From NCBI RefSeq assembly GCF_003073045.1, contig NC_037593.1, positions 11,394,735 to 11,458,734 on the forward strand: a stretch of DNA of 64,000 nt. The letters run 5' to 3'. Shown piece by piece: positions 37,601 to 49,005 of the stretch. Origin of the DNA: Pomacea canaliculata (Eukaryota; Mollusca; Gastropoda; Architaenioglossa; Ampullariidae). The notes under the pieces are model-generated. The model did not search any database. It was given only the letters and a program-made list of their open reading frames with translations, and was not told the origin of the DNA. How positions within the stretch are numbered: position 1 is the stretch's first letter; every line of letters begins with the position of its first letter. A program made the translations under genes and the position numbers.

Positions 37601-40600
37601 TTGAAAAGAAATTTATTGTGAGAGTATGAAAGGAAAAAGCAAATCTTTAACATATAATTTATCTGTTATAAATTTATGACTATTTTCTGTCATTTTCAGA
37701 TGTAAAATTTACGTAAAAAATTTGGTGTTAATTTCTTTCTGATCCACTAGTCTAATTTATAAATGTCACAATGCCTTTCTCTTGACAGCCTATATCTACC
37801 AGCATCCTCACCAAATGCACAACGATGTTTCCCTAACCCTATATACATTACAGCCAAACTCGACTTCTTTCAGTGCAAGGCTGGGCTGACCTGCACACCC
37901 TATCTTGCTGTTTTTGCAATGCTTGGTGCACCTTCCGCTGAACAGCTGGCAAAATAGCTAGGTCACTGCGAACAATGCAGTGGTTAGTTGTGTCAAAGTG
38001 CTAGGTACTAGTAGGGATAGGCATACACTCGTCATTACATCAGTCTTGTGTTTCCTGTCAAGTTCTGTGAGTGAAAAATGAGTGCCATCGGACCTGAGGG
38101 GTAGGTATGCTAAGCAGCATTATCTACGTTTGTGACGATTGGATGTGGGGTGAGGGGCTCATGTAGGTCTGCATTGTGGTAAAGTTAGCAATACAAACTC
38201 ATTTGTATGTAACATTTGCAACATGTTAATCCATTATTATAATTTTGTTTGTTTGTTTATCTTTCCTGAATTCTTTAACTATGATATAGGCAAAGTATAT
38301 TTAAACACTTTCTCATTTTCCCCTTTTCAAATTTTGTTTCTCAAATCGTCTTTTATTTATCAGAAGGATTTTGTTTCGTTCTAGTATTTAATGGGAAAGA
38401 ACACTTCTAAAAACTGCAGATTCCTATGCGTGGTTGTTTTGACTTTTCAGTATTCTAGTAAATCTTTTCTTGAGCTATTTTCCGTAACTTTCTGAATGCA
38501 CTTGTACACATGCAAATGCATGCTATACTTAGTTTTATAGCAGATTCAGTCTTCTGGTCAAGCAACATATTGTTTGGTTTCATTTGTGGTTGTTCAGTTC
38601 TTGTGCTACATTCACTTATTTTCAGTTTGGGTTTTTTTTTTCGGTATGTTTACTAAACAGGTTTAAATCGAAGTACCATCCAGAAGAGTATGCCAAACGA
38701 CAGGAAGAGATAAGAGCCTCTCTACGAAACCGGCTGAAGGTGTTTTTGGAGTTGCAGAGTGCAGGCCGCTTCAACAATGTTTCTGTGGATGTTGACAAGA
38801 CAGATGAAATGCTCAAAGTCCTTGATGCAGGTTGGTTCAATGACTGTCTTTTAGGTGAAATTTATGCTACTGTTAGGTGCATTCAGCTTCTAAATAAACG
38901 GCCAGAAGAAAATGGCAGATGTCCATGTTATTCCTGTAACTCTTCTTCAAAAGGATCACTAGAACTATGCTACCACATTACTTCATCAGCACATTACACA
39001 CAAGATGTAGGATATACCAGGACATCAAATTTTAGTCAACTTATGATGTTGACTTATCATTATTTCCCCTTTGGTAGCTGTGATCAAGATGGAGGGCGGA
39101 TCAGACATCGACCTTACAGTCCTCGATCAACCTGCAGATAAGGATGAAGGGGTTATGCGTAACTCCATGTCTGAAAGCCAGCCTCTTGAAAAAAGGTAGG
39201 GAAAGTGTAGTGTTTATACTGTAATTTTACATCCCAATCATCACCATCCCCCCTTTTTTTTTTTTTTTTTGCTTCGTAAACGTCATAACGCGAACTTCGT
39301 GGGAAGATGTGTGTGTGCGCCCGTACCTAATATATATATATTTTTTTGCATAATAATTTATACATGTATCATTGACATACCTGTCAATTATAAACACATA
39401 TGCAGTGTATTAATATGTAGATGCTGTACTGTCTGTTCTGTATGGTTTAAGACATTTTTGCAGAATAGCTAATGTTCTAAAGGTGTTTCAGCCCTGAGAA
39501 AGAGAAAAAGGAGGAGACAGAAAAAAAAGAAGCAGAAAAAGAGCCAGAGAAAATCACAGATGTAAGTTTCTCAATTAACTTTACCAGACAACCCAACTAA
39601 TAGTAAGCTTAATGGCTACAACTACTCAAATTAAAAACAATTATTACTCCTTGTCAGTGAAGGCTCCACTGTACCCTGGTGCATTTGCCGTCAGCGACTA
39701 TATAAGACTCTGCAAAGAGCTCACTGTGCTTTACATTTGCTTTAAGTACTATATACACTTGCTTGGCCATCATGTTCTTGAGAGTGCCTGCTCTTGTCAG
39801 TTGGGCTGTGATCATTTTATTGAGAAGATAACCATGGAGGATTTTTGTTCAAGTTGGGCTGCAAGAGGAGGGTCACACTCATGCTTTTTGGGATGGGGTG
39901 TCCAGGTTTTATAGCAGTCATGGTTGCATGCACATGAGTACAGGGGACCCTAACAGCCAAGCCTGCTAACCTCTACGCTTCCAATTATTGTGTTGTAAGA
40001 ACAAAAAAAAAAGAATTTACAAAGAAAATGTCACTTTAAGGCAAACAGTGTTTTGTTTATTTTTACCATATTTTGATTCATCCCCACCCCACCCCCCAAC
40101 CCCCTTGCAGAAAGGGTTTCCACAATTCTGTTAATAAAAAACAAAAGGGAATTTACTATGTTAATTCATGAATTTGGGAGCTGATTGGCAATAAAATCAC
40201 ATTTTTTTGGGAGCAGTTAAGCTAAGAAGATTAAGCTTTTTTTAAAGAGAAAAATGAGATGCTAAATTAAGGGACTACCTTTAACTGAGCTTAGTAAATG
40301 ATAACAGCTTATATTTCTCTTATAAAGCGTGGGTGTCTTGCCATTTCGGTGAGATTTATGGGTGATGTAGGACAAAAAGGTTAAAAAGTCACAGATTTGT
40401 TTGGTTTAGCAGAAGCCTCTGGAGTTGGCCATCACACCTGAGCAAGAGGAACTACAGTGGAAGGCTCGTGAATACCAAGAAGAACAAGAGCGTAGTGCTG
40501 AGGTATGCATCTAGTTATAATTATGGTTGTGATAATTCAGTCCTTCCTAAAATTTTTAGAAACGATAAAAAATGTATATAAGCATTCTATGATAACCAGC

Positions 40601-43600
40601 TGTTTTTGTTCTAAATTTTTAACCTGTTTCTGGTAGATAGATGCAGTGATTTTTAAAGTGATTCATAAATTTTTTTATGGTCCCTTGGGTTGTGTTTAGA
40701 GGGGAAAATGTCATTTGATGGTCTTTACATTACTAGATGCAGGATTGTTCAGGTACTTGGACAAGTCCACAGATGTTTTCATGTCGTTTTTTGTATTGCC
40801 TGCCTCAGTCTCTGGTCCCTTCCCCCCTCCTCCAACCTGTTTTTTCAGCAAAAAAGAAGAAATAAAAGAAAGAAGAACAACAGGGAAAAATCTGAATACA
40901 GCTATGAAAGTGAGTCTGAATCGGACAGTGGATCAGACTCTGACCTCGAACCTGCGCCACCAGGTATACAATATTGCCATACCACAGGACATGAAAAAAT
41001 AAGGGACTAAGATCTAACTGATTCTGGTTTTTTGCACAAAATTAATCATTACTGTTTTGTTACTTTGTCTCATCAAATTTATGAAAATATGGTCCATTAA
41101 TTTTTGCAAACTGATGTACATCACTTAGAGGAGGATTTTAAAGGGCAGACAGTAAACATCAACAGTATCTATATCAGAAACACATGCATGTACACTGGCT
41201 TTCATAACTTTCTAAGGCAAGAGACACAATTAGTCCTACTGTGTAGGAGTCCTACTACTTCTTAAGAAAAGATCATTATGGTTACCTGATTCAGTAGAGT
41301 GTCCCATGGCAGGACTAGAGGATGAACCCTTGCCGCCTGGAACCGAGTCTGTAGCAGGAGCTGCATCATCTGCCTCAGCATCTGGTGCCAATGGAGCAGA
41401 GAAAGAAGCTGGGAAGGTGGCTGGTGAGAAGACAGAAAGCTCCAGGAAAGAAGGTAACAGTCTTGACTGAAAATTGCATTTGAATAAAATTAGAAACAGA
41501 TTTAGTGCCAAAATACTTCATAATTTCATTTTTGTTTTTTGATTTTTTTGGTTTTGTTTTTTTTTTTTTTTTTTTTTTATGATTTCATAGTGGAGCTGTC
41601 TAAAAAGATGTCTCGGTTTTAGAAATATGTCTGCATGTCCATCTAATATAGAAGAAGTCATTAGCATAGTCAAAAGCATCCCTCAGTTAAGTAATTTTCT
41701 AAATATCATTATAAAATCTCTCCATATCAAGTATTTTTGTTCCAATTCAGGCACATTTTTTAAAAATCTGTCTTGTACAAATGAGTTGCCGTATGGCAGG
41801 ATCCTTCATCTTTTGTGTATGCAGTGTGTATGTGCACATACTGCTCAAGCCAATGCTCTCATGCGACGCTGTTTACTGTTTACAGGCAAAAAAAGAGATG
41901 GAGATGAGGAGAAAGATGTAAACACACGACCTGATGATGACCACGACATAAACCAACCTCGGCCACTTCACCGAACCAACTCCATCTTTCTGCGCAACCT
42001 AGCGCCTACCATCACTAAGATGGAAGTGGAAGCTGTGAGTCTAGTGCCTCTTCTGTGGTCATGCCTGTAAATTCTAGACCATCAGGAAAACAGTGTTTAT
42101 CTTTGTGCATTTTTATTGATCTATGTTGTATGTGGATGAAGAGGCGTCGGGAGCAGGATATCCCTGTTGCAAAAATGTAAAGAGTATCAGATGTTTTTGT
42201 ACTTTTTATGCTGTTAGTTCCTTTGTCACTGATGAATGTGCTTGGTTGACTGAAGCAGGGTATTGTTTACAACAGATGTGTCGCCGATACCCTGGCTTCA
42301 TGAGGGTGGCCCTACAGGATCCCCAGCCTGAGCGTCGATTCTTTCGTCGTGGCTGGGTAACTTTTGCCAAAAATGTGAACATCAAAGACATCTGCTGGAA
42401 CTTGAACAACATTCGGGTAAGTTAGCCCTCATTTTGTGCTGCTTATTTTATGCTTCTCTATAGTTTGCAGAATGTGTCATAATAGCATGCCCTTGAATTT
42501 CTTTATGGAAAAGAAGTTGAACACCTATCATATATTGCATAAGAAATAGTTAAGAAATATTAAATCACTTTTATACATTGTGAAAATTCATTTCCAAAAA
42601 GGAAGTTTTTATACAAGCTTATGCTATGTTTAGTACAATATTTGTTGGATTTTAATGGTTACACACCATGTAGAAATGAATAAACATAGTTTATGAAGAC
42701 AAACAACAGCTTTAGTGTCGGATATAGTCTCTGAAATGATGAAGAATTACTGACTTCACGTGTATACTATCATGTTATCGTCGATTTTGAAAAGAAAGGT
42801 ACATCAGGAAACATTATAATCTTTAAGACTTTTTTCTGATCCATGTTAGGAGATGTAGCTCTTTTTGAATTTGGTTTACCTAACCAAATTACTAGCTTTC
42901 ATCTTTCTTTGTTTCAATTGTCACAATGAGTTAAAAAGCACTTTAAACAACCTGTTGTTTTTCCAATGGCCAGGAGAGAGAATTCTTGTTGGAAGAATAG
43001 CCCTGAATAGCTAATAAGAGTCTCCTTTGTTAGCCGTCTCTAAACAGGCTCAGTTTAAAACCTGTAGGACAAAAGCTGTCTGCTATGTCCTAGAGAAATG
43101 GTATGTAATGACAGTTATCAAGCATTGTCACAGTGTCAATGGATGACATTCATCCATAGACTACAAATAAAGTCACACCCACAGTCACGAAGAAATGTTT
43201 TATGATAACTATATATTAGTAAAGTTATTGGTTTGTTTAATTTAGGTATGAAGTTCTGTTCATTTATTTGCCAAAATCTAAAGAGTAGTTATTGTTATCA
43301 TTATGACAGCTTCGGGATTGTGAATTGGGAGCAACACTGAACCGAGAGTTGAAACAACGTGTACGGCCTGTAAATGGATTGACAGTACACAAAGCTGTGG
43401 CTCGCAATGACATTAAGCTAGCAGCTCGCATCATCCAGAACTTGGACAGAAAGTGGGGCTTGTGGGTTGATGAAGATGAGGAGAAAAAGGATGAGGAGAA
43501 AGAGGTCAGAGGGCATTGACTTTTATCTGGTTAAGGTTTTGAACCCTAACCTGTGTCATTTATGTACTTATTAGAGCATTTTCTCACTCACTCTCTTTCT

Positions 43601-46600
43601 TACAGGCATACAGTTCTCTCATTCTTGTTCTTTCTTCCCATCTGAGTTTGGTTATTCGTGCTGTCTATGCTTGCTTTTCAATTTCAATTTATTTTATTTT
43701 ATTTTTGACCTGTTTCTTTTTCCTCCTGACCATATGAATTTGAAGTTTTGTTAATGTAGTGATAAAATATATTGGGAAAACCAGGTTGTATGCATACTGA
43801 CACTTAAAAACTTGATTTTATCATTATTGTTTTGTAAGTTTGCAAACTGAAAGGTGGCAGGAAGGAAGTTCAGAACAAGTAGATGAAAAAATAATTTGCA
43901 ACAGAAGTTATAAGATCTGTTATTAAAATTATGATTAAGGGATTATTGACCTCAGATGCAAAGTCTATTCATTTAATTTTTGTTACTGTAACACCATCAG
44001 AGGTTTCATTTGATGCTGTGTCCTTTGTTTATAGCAAAACTTTTTTTCTCAGCAGCGAATGTCCTTCAGTTTTGTTTCCAACAACCCAGTCCTCCAAAAT
44101 ATTACTGACTATCTTGTGGAAGAAGGCAGCTTTGAAGAGGATGAACTTTTAGGTTAGTTGTTTATTTTATATGCCTGTGCCCCTTGATAGTGTAGCCTAT
44201 CAGAACTACCTGGCTCTTTCTAATTAAAATTATCATATTATTAAATCGTCTGTTTCAGATATGTATTTGGTGGCTTGTATTTATATAGGAATGTTTACCA
44301 CGTTGCAGGAAATGCTGGCGAGGTGAAGGAAAGTAGTTCTGATTTAACAGTGGAGAGAGATGACAACATGCTAAAGGTAAGTAACAAGATTGTTTGAGTG
44401 AGTGTACATTTAGTTTTTTTAATTATAAATTTGATCCCTATTTGTTGAAAAGAAAAGTTACATAACAATAAAACAGTGAGAATTACTCAATAGACATCTG
44501 TTGTTAACTTGTTCATCAATTTTACCATAGCAAGTCTTTCTCTCAGTCACAATAGATTGTCTCTTTGCGCAGATTGTAATTTATTACATATTTATCTATC
44601 CATATCATTTGCAAAATGCTACAGACCATAGACCTTTTTCCCATTGATTGTATTGGCTGAAAAGAGAATGTTCCCTTTACTCCATCAAAATGATCAACTT
44701 TTCTTGTGCGTGTGGTGATATGTATAACCTATTCTTCTTCTGCTGTGAAGTTTCTTCCTTGCTGTAACATGGTTTTTTTTTTTCTTTCTTTCTCTCCAGG
44801 TTTTAGATCGCATGATTTTGTATCTGCGTATTGTACATTCCATTGACTACTACAGTGCCAACGAGTATCCCAATGAGGATGAAATGCCTCACCGCTGTGG
44901 AATTATGCATGCCAGGGGCATGGCACCTGGTCCAACATCCAAATTGACACAGACTGATGGTGAGTGTTCTTCACTCTTTCCTTCTTCCTACTCATCTCTC
45001 CTTGTGTTTTTATTTTTCTTATTTTTCACTTATCGAGGACCTCCATGTGGCACTCACCAGATAGTTGGGTCAATAAGCAAATCAGTAACCAGAGAGGGCC
45101 TTGAAGAGTGAAATGGTGCAAACCCAAAGTAGCTACCAAATACAAAAATGTGAACTGTGCCATCAAGCAAAGGATAAAGGCAGCTAGGGGATTGAGACCA
45201 GGACATAGAGGATGAAATGCACAAGGTGACAGCTACTAAGGACCCTCACTAAGACAGATCAGCACATCGAGGACAGCAATACCACACTGAGAACACCAGG
45301 AACCTCTACTTTCAACAGTCAGGTGATGTAAAATGGTCTACTTTGGTCATTTGACTCGACACGACACCTTGTCAAAGACTATCCTTCAAGGCACCTTGGA
45401 GTGTAATGGAAGCCACAGTATCCAGAGGAAGAACTGGTTTTCGAACATCAAAGACTTAACTGGTCATCTTGTACAGGACCTTTTATATCCCAAAATAGGT
45501 AAGAGTGGCTGGCCCTGTCAGCTGCCATGTCTATCCATGTGCTCCTCATAACAACAGGTGCTGGTCAAGGGATGACTAATTTCTGAGAAACTGTTTCTTA
45601 GCAAGATTTTTTTCTATTTTGACACGAAATGTTTTTAGCGGCAGTTTCAGTAAACTTTCATTTTCACTGGGCTGGGGTTTGTCATGCTGTACTGTAACAA
45701 GTTTTATAAAAGTAAGTTTCTTCCAATGTTTGCAGTGTCAGAGTGGATAACCAGCATGGAAAACAAGCTGAAGCCCTTCTTGGAGGTGTCAAGCAAGATT
45801 AGTGAAGAGGAGGCCTTGAAGTTGGGCATGAAAAATCCTGAGAAATATCCTTGGCCACAAATATTTTGTGAAGTTGTGAAAAGTCATTTCTCATGTAGAT
45901 AGAGTTTGCTGATTTAGTGATGCTGCTGTAAATTGCAGCTTTGCCATTCGTCCTTTTTATTGCCCCCCATTACAGTAAATGTCTGCACACCTGAGTTATA
46001 CTTCAGCTGAGTTAAAATAAAATGGAACCTATTACTATTAGTTTGCTTTATCGAGGACTTGATGTTAAAGATGTCATACAGTAGAGGTGAGAAGAGTTGA
46101 TCTATACCTAGTGCAGTGGTCTTCCTTAACACTGATCACAGAAGTTGAAAAGTTTGTGATCGCAAACACCCAGGAACTGGCCAAAGACAAGTGGCTGTGT
46201 CCACTAAGTGGCAAGAAGTTCAAAGGGCCCGACTTTGTGCGCAAACATATTTTCAACAAGCATGCTGAAAAAATCGAGGAGGTGAAGAAAGAGGTATGTC
46301 CTTGTGGTCATCTTGTGCTCCTCTATGTGTCCTCAAGCCTGTGACTTTATTATCATCGGTAAAATATGGTTGTTGCATTTTTAAGTAAATAAAAGGATGA
46401 TTTTTAAAATGTGAACACTTCTGGCTTGTCTTGAAAATGAATCTGCAGTGTTCATTATTTAAACATTTTTTGTTTTTTTTAAATCACACTAGGTGGCCTT
46501 CTTCAACAATTATTTGATGGATCCCAAGCGTCCATCACTGCCTGAGCATCCCAGCAATCGGTCTTCAGGCCAAAACCAAGGAAACCAGTTTGGAGGAGGT

Positions 46601-47351
46601 GGTGGAGGTGGTGGTGGTGGTGGTGGTGGTGGTGGTGGTGGTATAATGCCATCTATTCCTGCACAACCTCCTTCTTTGGTGGGCTACAATCAGCGAACCC
46701 CACCTATGATGTATGGAGGTGAGTCTAATGTCCTTTGTACCAAAAGAAAACTCATAAATTTCTAATTAGAGACTTAAATTAGATACATTGCTATTAACAG
46801 TGTATTAAAGCCTACGTTAATGGATGGTATCTATTTATGAGTGTAGTAGATATTTGGCTCATTTATCTTTTCATGTATAAATATGTGTTATCCTTGCAGG
46901 GAACATGCCACCCTTTGGTGGGCCAGCTTTTGGAGGCCGGGATAACAGAGACTATGGCAGACCACCAAGTGGAGGTGCACGACCATTTGGGTAGGCACTA
47001 TGCTGCTCTGTGCTTTTAGTTGCCATAATGTTAGATGAAGGAGGAAAATTATTTTTAATGAGGTTTAAAAAATAATTTTGATATTAATTTTGACACAATT
47101 ATAGCTATAAATTACTTGCCATTCTCCTCAGCTGTCACAAGCACTTGACAGCAAATGTAAGACTGTCGTTTTGATAAACCTCTGTATTAAGAGTTCAAAT
47201 CTGATGTGTGTTCACTTACCTTGCTAAATACTTCACTATTAAAAATTAACGGAAACAAAATGGCTGTGGTTTGTGCAGGCGTAGAAGTGATCCTCGACCA
47301 ATTATTGAGTACAGAGATCTGGATGCTCCAGAGGACATGGACATTTTCTGA
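28633..47351 (+). CDS. SRRT: Serrate RNA effector molecule (ARS2), full coding region
   Basis: Coding exons: 28633-28745, 34414-34434 (microexon), 35802-35984, 36370-36555, 36693-36866, 38661-38830, 39078-39195, 39492-39561, 40413-40502, 40849-40963, 41295-41453, 41886-42034, 42276-42416, 43310-43504, 44056-44152, 44309-44376, 44800-44959, 45736-45844, 46140-46293, 46493-46718, 46900-46990 and 47279-47351. Phases agree throughout, giving 953 residues (946 without the microexon); human ARS2 is about 876. The protein has an Arg/Asp/Glu-rich N-terminus with '[13 protein letters not shown]', a Gly/His-rich stretch, the SERRATE N-terminal domain (about 168-300, '[16 protein letters not shown]'), a charged linker, an RRM-like fold (about 495-575, 'SIFLRNLAP', '[13 protein letters not shown]'), the zinc-finger region (about 773-824, '[19 protein letters not shown]') and the conserved tail '[15 protein letters not shown]'. 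ARS2 is a nuclear protein that bridges the cap-binding complex to RNA export, processing or decay factors. Family assignment is certain. The tandem acceptors and the poly-Gly run are lineage details. Confidence 0.97.
29052..29059. other. 8-bp target-site duplication, left copy
   Basis: GTGTAAGT lies directly before the left terminal repeat of the hAT element and is repeated exactly at 31755-31762. Confidence 0.93.
29060..31754 (+). mobile_element. Complete hAT-superfamily DNA transposon in SRRT intron 1
   Basis: The element is 2695 bp. Terminal inverted repeats CAGCGGTTCTCAACCT match perfectly for 16 bases at 29060 and 31754, flanked by a perfect 8-bp duplication, which is diagnostic for hAT. 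The TIR resembles those of Charlie-like elements. Subterminal GGGTCGCGA-type repeats lie inside both ends (near 29080-29130 and 31690-31735) and are likely transposase binding sites. One uninterrupted transposase ORF fills the middle. A 21-base C run lies at 31638-31658. Intact ends, duplication and ORF suggest recent insertion. It sits in the sense orientation inside an SRRT intron. Confidence 0.95.
29567..31492 (+). CDS. hAT transposase with BED-type zinc finger (ZBED5/SCAND3-like)
   Basis: A 641-codon uninterrupted ORF; the second Met at codon 13 (29603, 'MDKFVLRKG') is an equally plausible start. Numbering from 29567, a BED/C2H2-type finger has Cys81, Cys84, His101 and His106. The RNase-H-like catalytic core follows, with Asp225 in 'LDEATD', Asp291 in 'CTDGAPAM', the hAT Cys-x2-His motif 'HCMIH' (about 319-322) and Glu593 in '[18 protein letters not shown]', the C-terminal dimerisation/insertion region. 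All three expected acidic residues are present. The enzyme would cut and reinsert its own element. The layout is like domesticated vertebrate ZBED5/SCAND3 relatives, but the flanking TIRs show this is a transposon gene rather than a host gene. Confidence 0.95.
   Translation: MQVHVFVLKKIAMDKFVLRKGTDCGGFLKRKSEETSDVQVLGAGANEKPERPATKVRKYDNEYLKTGFTNIIVDGKERPQCVVCLAILAPESMKPNKLRRHLETQHAELACKPLEFFERKLQEYKRDKKTFVSHTSIHKKALMASYQVSYRIAQNKKAHTIGESLILPAAMDIVRTMIGEDAATQLQAIPLSNDTVRRRITEISEDVSDQLISRIKSKNFALQLDEATDTAGDSHLIAYIRYVWENTLLEDFLFCKKIERRATAQDFFGIVDDFLKDQGISWSSCVGLCTDGAPAMAGKKQGLQSLIKKVAPDVVWTHCMIHREVLASKDLSVELNTVLTDVIKMVNFVKNSSARSRLFSLICQDMGADYDTLLYYCESRWLSRGKALARVFELREELWVFVKENSFNKADLLKNDRWLLLMAYLSDIFEKLNVVNTSMQGKDTTILQTTDKMNAFVRKISLWTQKIRQENIFDMFPCLCKCKADNLNLDQVKNVIIAHLNGMQERFQHYFAEIDVTKYDWIRNPFLADPSTSGLSTQEEEQLIDLSSDQSLKMVFQTTPVTTFWISINGEYPLLSEKAMKVLLPFSTSYMCEQGFSALAALKSKYRNRVDAEAELRIAVGTNIGHRFASLCNSKQAQPSH
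31755..31762. other. 8-bp target-site duplication, right copy
   Basis: GTGTAAGT, identical to 29052-29059, directly abuts the right hAT terminus. Confidence 0.93.
31981..32754. mobile_element. Non-autonomous DNA transposon (MITE-like) in SRRT intron 1
   Basis: Terminal inverted repeats CAGGGTTCCCAGG match perfectly for 13 bases at 31981 and 32754. They are flanked by a 6-bp direct repeat TTGAAA (31975-31980 and 32755-32760). Many copies of the AAGGTCCTTTTAAGTCCTTTT motif sit just inside each end. There is no transposase-like ORF. The superfamily is uncertain because the 6-bp duplication does not fit the 8 bp of hAT. Confidence 0.8.
33312..34110 (-). pseudogene. Broken 3' end of a CR1/L2-type LINE reverse transcriptase
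   Basis: Minus-strand frames carry typical CR1/L2 C-terminal motifs in order: '[12 protein letters not shown]', '[13 protein letters not shown]', '[15 protein letters not shown]', '[14 protein letters not shown]', '[13 protein letters not shown]', then '[21 protein letters not shown]'. They lie in more than one frame and a segment is missing between the last two blocks. The minus-strand 3' end shows 'GCGCTTTACACATTTTGCA' followed by (TTA)n, the usual tail of such elements. It is 5' truncated and dead. Confidence 0.87.
34414..34434 (+). CDS. SRRT: Probable 21-nt SRRT microexon
   Basis: A strong acceptor (TTCTTGGTTTCAG) and donor (GTGAGT) bracket 21 bases. It enters and leaves in phase 2, matching both flanking exons, and would add about seven residues (Arg-Gly-Met-Arg-Gly-Asn-like) to the basic N-terminal region. 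No stop is created. It may be alternatively included. Confidence 0.6.
36867..38660 (+). other. SRRT: SRRT intron after 'KEEEW' exon
   Basis: A 1.8-kb intron with no recognisable gene or element; it contains (TA)n near 37226-37240. Confidence 0.7.
42417..43309 (+). other. SRRT: SRRT intron inside the RRM-like domain
   Basis: A 0.9-kb AT-rich intron; nothing else recognised. Confidence 0.7.
45330..45490 (+). mobile_element. RTE-like LINE reverse-transcriptase C-terminal fragment
   Basis: Within an SRRT intron one plus-strand frame reads '[20 protein letters not shown]' and then '[14 protein letters not shown]'. This matches the well-known '[22 protein letters not shown]...RQRKSWxDNIKEWTG' end of RTE/jockey-like retroelement proteins. 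It is truncated and inactive. Confidence 0.75.
45845..46139 (+). other. SRRT: Minor-class (U12-type) AT-AC intron of SRRT
   Basis: No GT donor fits here, but joining 45844 to 46140 restores the conserved ARS2 reading 'NPEK|EVEKFV'. The intron starts ATATCCTT, the U12 AT-AC donor consensus, and ends in AC. The U12 branch-point consensus TTCCTTAAC lies at 46122-46130, about 10 bases before the AC. Phase 2 on both sides. These are three independent hallmarks. Confidence 0.95.
46590..46642 (+). repeat. SRRT: (GGT)n coding repeat: poly-Gly run in SRRT
   Basis: A GGT/GGA run in frame encodes about 17 consecutive glycines in the C-terminal disordered part of the protein, after 'NQGNQF'. Confidence 0.9.
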
Positions 47352-49005
47352 GATTTTCAAATGACAGCTACAGCTTTGTACTTGAAACAGATTGCAGCAA
47401 AAGGGAAACTGTTGGCAGACATTGCAACCAAAACTGTATTGCATTTCCCAAAGAGGCAGCACACATCTGAATTCTGAGCATTGTTGCATTAATGCCCCAA
47501 AGAGTTTTGAACACAGTCTGTTCATTATTTACTTCTTTTTTTTTTTTTTTTTTTTTTTTTTAATGGAAGCGAACAGCTGCCATTTGTATGTGTGGTTAGA
47601 TTTTGGTAAAGATGACAGACAAGACTGGCGATAAGACAGAACATGGAAGTATGGGCTTGATGTTACAGGAAGGAGAGAAGGGTGTGACGGGCTGCTAGAA
47701 GTCACCGGACAGAAAATGTTGAGCATCAACCTTGCCAAGTAGATGTCAGTTTTTAATCGAGATGCATTAACACCTGTCACTTACCTGAAACGTCTTGTCT
47801 TTTTCTTTTACTATGTGAATTTTTATGTGCAACAAACCTAATGTGAGATTGCCTAAACCAGTTGGAACCACACTGCCTGATTGCTGTGTAGGTGCAAGGA
47901 GAGCTTGCAAACATGATAAGGAAATTATACCAAGATGCAGAAACAATATACATTTTAATGGGTAATTTGTTTAACAAAAATAAAAATGTCTTGTACTTTT
48001 CATTCTTGGCAGTCTTCTCAGAATTGTCAAGACATATCTCAAAACATTGTCATGCTCGTTGTACATAGTGATGTTAAGTTTTATGTTCTCTCCCTCGAAT
48101 ATCCATGTTGCATGCAGTCAGTCACTTTTATTGACTCATACATTTCAGAATGGTGTAAATGTTGGCTGTTGTTTTTTTTTTTTTTTTTCTTTTGGCAATG
48201 AAGTGTTCAACACTCTTTCCTTCAAGGATTTTGCAGCAATATTTAGAGACATTCCTTTCTTTGTCAGAATAATTTGAGTGGCCACGAGTTTAGTTTACAC
48301 ATTGCCATTCAATATTTATTTTTTATCTTTAATGTGTTGACAAAGAACCCAAAATTTTACTAGCTGATTGCAGAATCTGAAATATGCGCCACTGTAGAAA
48401 TTTATTTTTGACAGATTTATCCGTAGTCAAAATCATGAGTTCGTCATGAGAGGTACTTCCTCCTGTTACACTTGGAAAAATATCATGAGCAATGGATTGA
48501 ATTTAGTGTTTTCTGCTTTCCTGACACCTAGTCCCATATCTTGTTAGTAATGAAAGTAAGTTTTAAAAGTACAAAACTAACAACCTTCTCAGGATGGTTT
48601 GTGGGAAAAAAGGACTTTATGCACAAAGCTTGGATGAGAAAAGCTACATCTGGCCTTATTGTATGGTTATGTTAATATTTATCTGCCCTTTATGGTAAAT
48701 GTATTGCTTGGTGTCCTTTTGTTATTGATCACATTTTTATGAAAGTGGCTGTACTAAAGAAAAAAAAATGTTGACGTACATTGTATTTACACGGGTAGGG
48801 GGAGGGGGGGGAGTGCAAAGCAATGAAAAGAAGCGCGGTTCTATTCAGTTAATCTCATCCTTGCTGTGAAACTTTTTAATGATATTTCTGAAGCAAGAAT
48901 GTTTCCAGTCTCTTGCACTCAAGCATAGCTGATTCTATTTGTAATTGAATATACTATGTTCCTAAGCTATCTTAATTTGTAAAATAAACCGTTTGATCTG
49001 ATGTG
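47352..49005 (+). other. SRRT: SRRT 3' UTR
   Basis: AT-rich sequence after the stop, with AATAAA-type signals at about 47981 and 48983. A T-run at 47537-47562 and another near 48173-48188 lie within it. The end is inferred. Confidence 0.5.
48983..48988 (+). terminator. SRRT: Polyadenylation signal, distal, SRRT
   Basis: AATAAA followed by a GT-rich downstream stretch (GTGGAGGTCGTCTTTGTC). A proximal AATAAA lies near 47981. Confidence 0.5.

Noticed and set aside
41236..41511. 91-codon minus-strand ORF.
   Set aside because: Antisense shadow of the SRRT exon at 41295-41453.
45845..45902. Open frame continuing after the SRRT exon at 45844 to a stop.
   Set aside because: This is read-through into the U12 intron; conserved ARS2 sequence resumes only after 46140.
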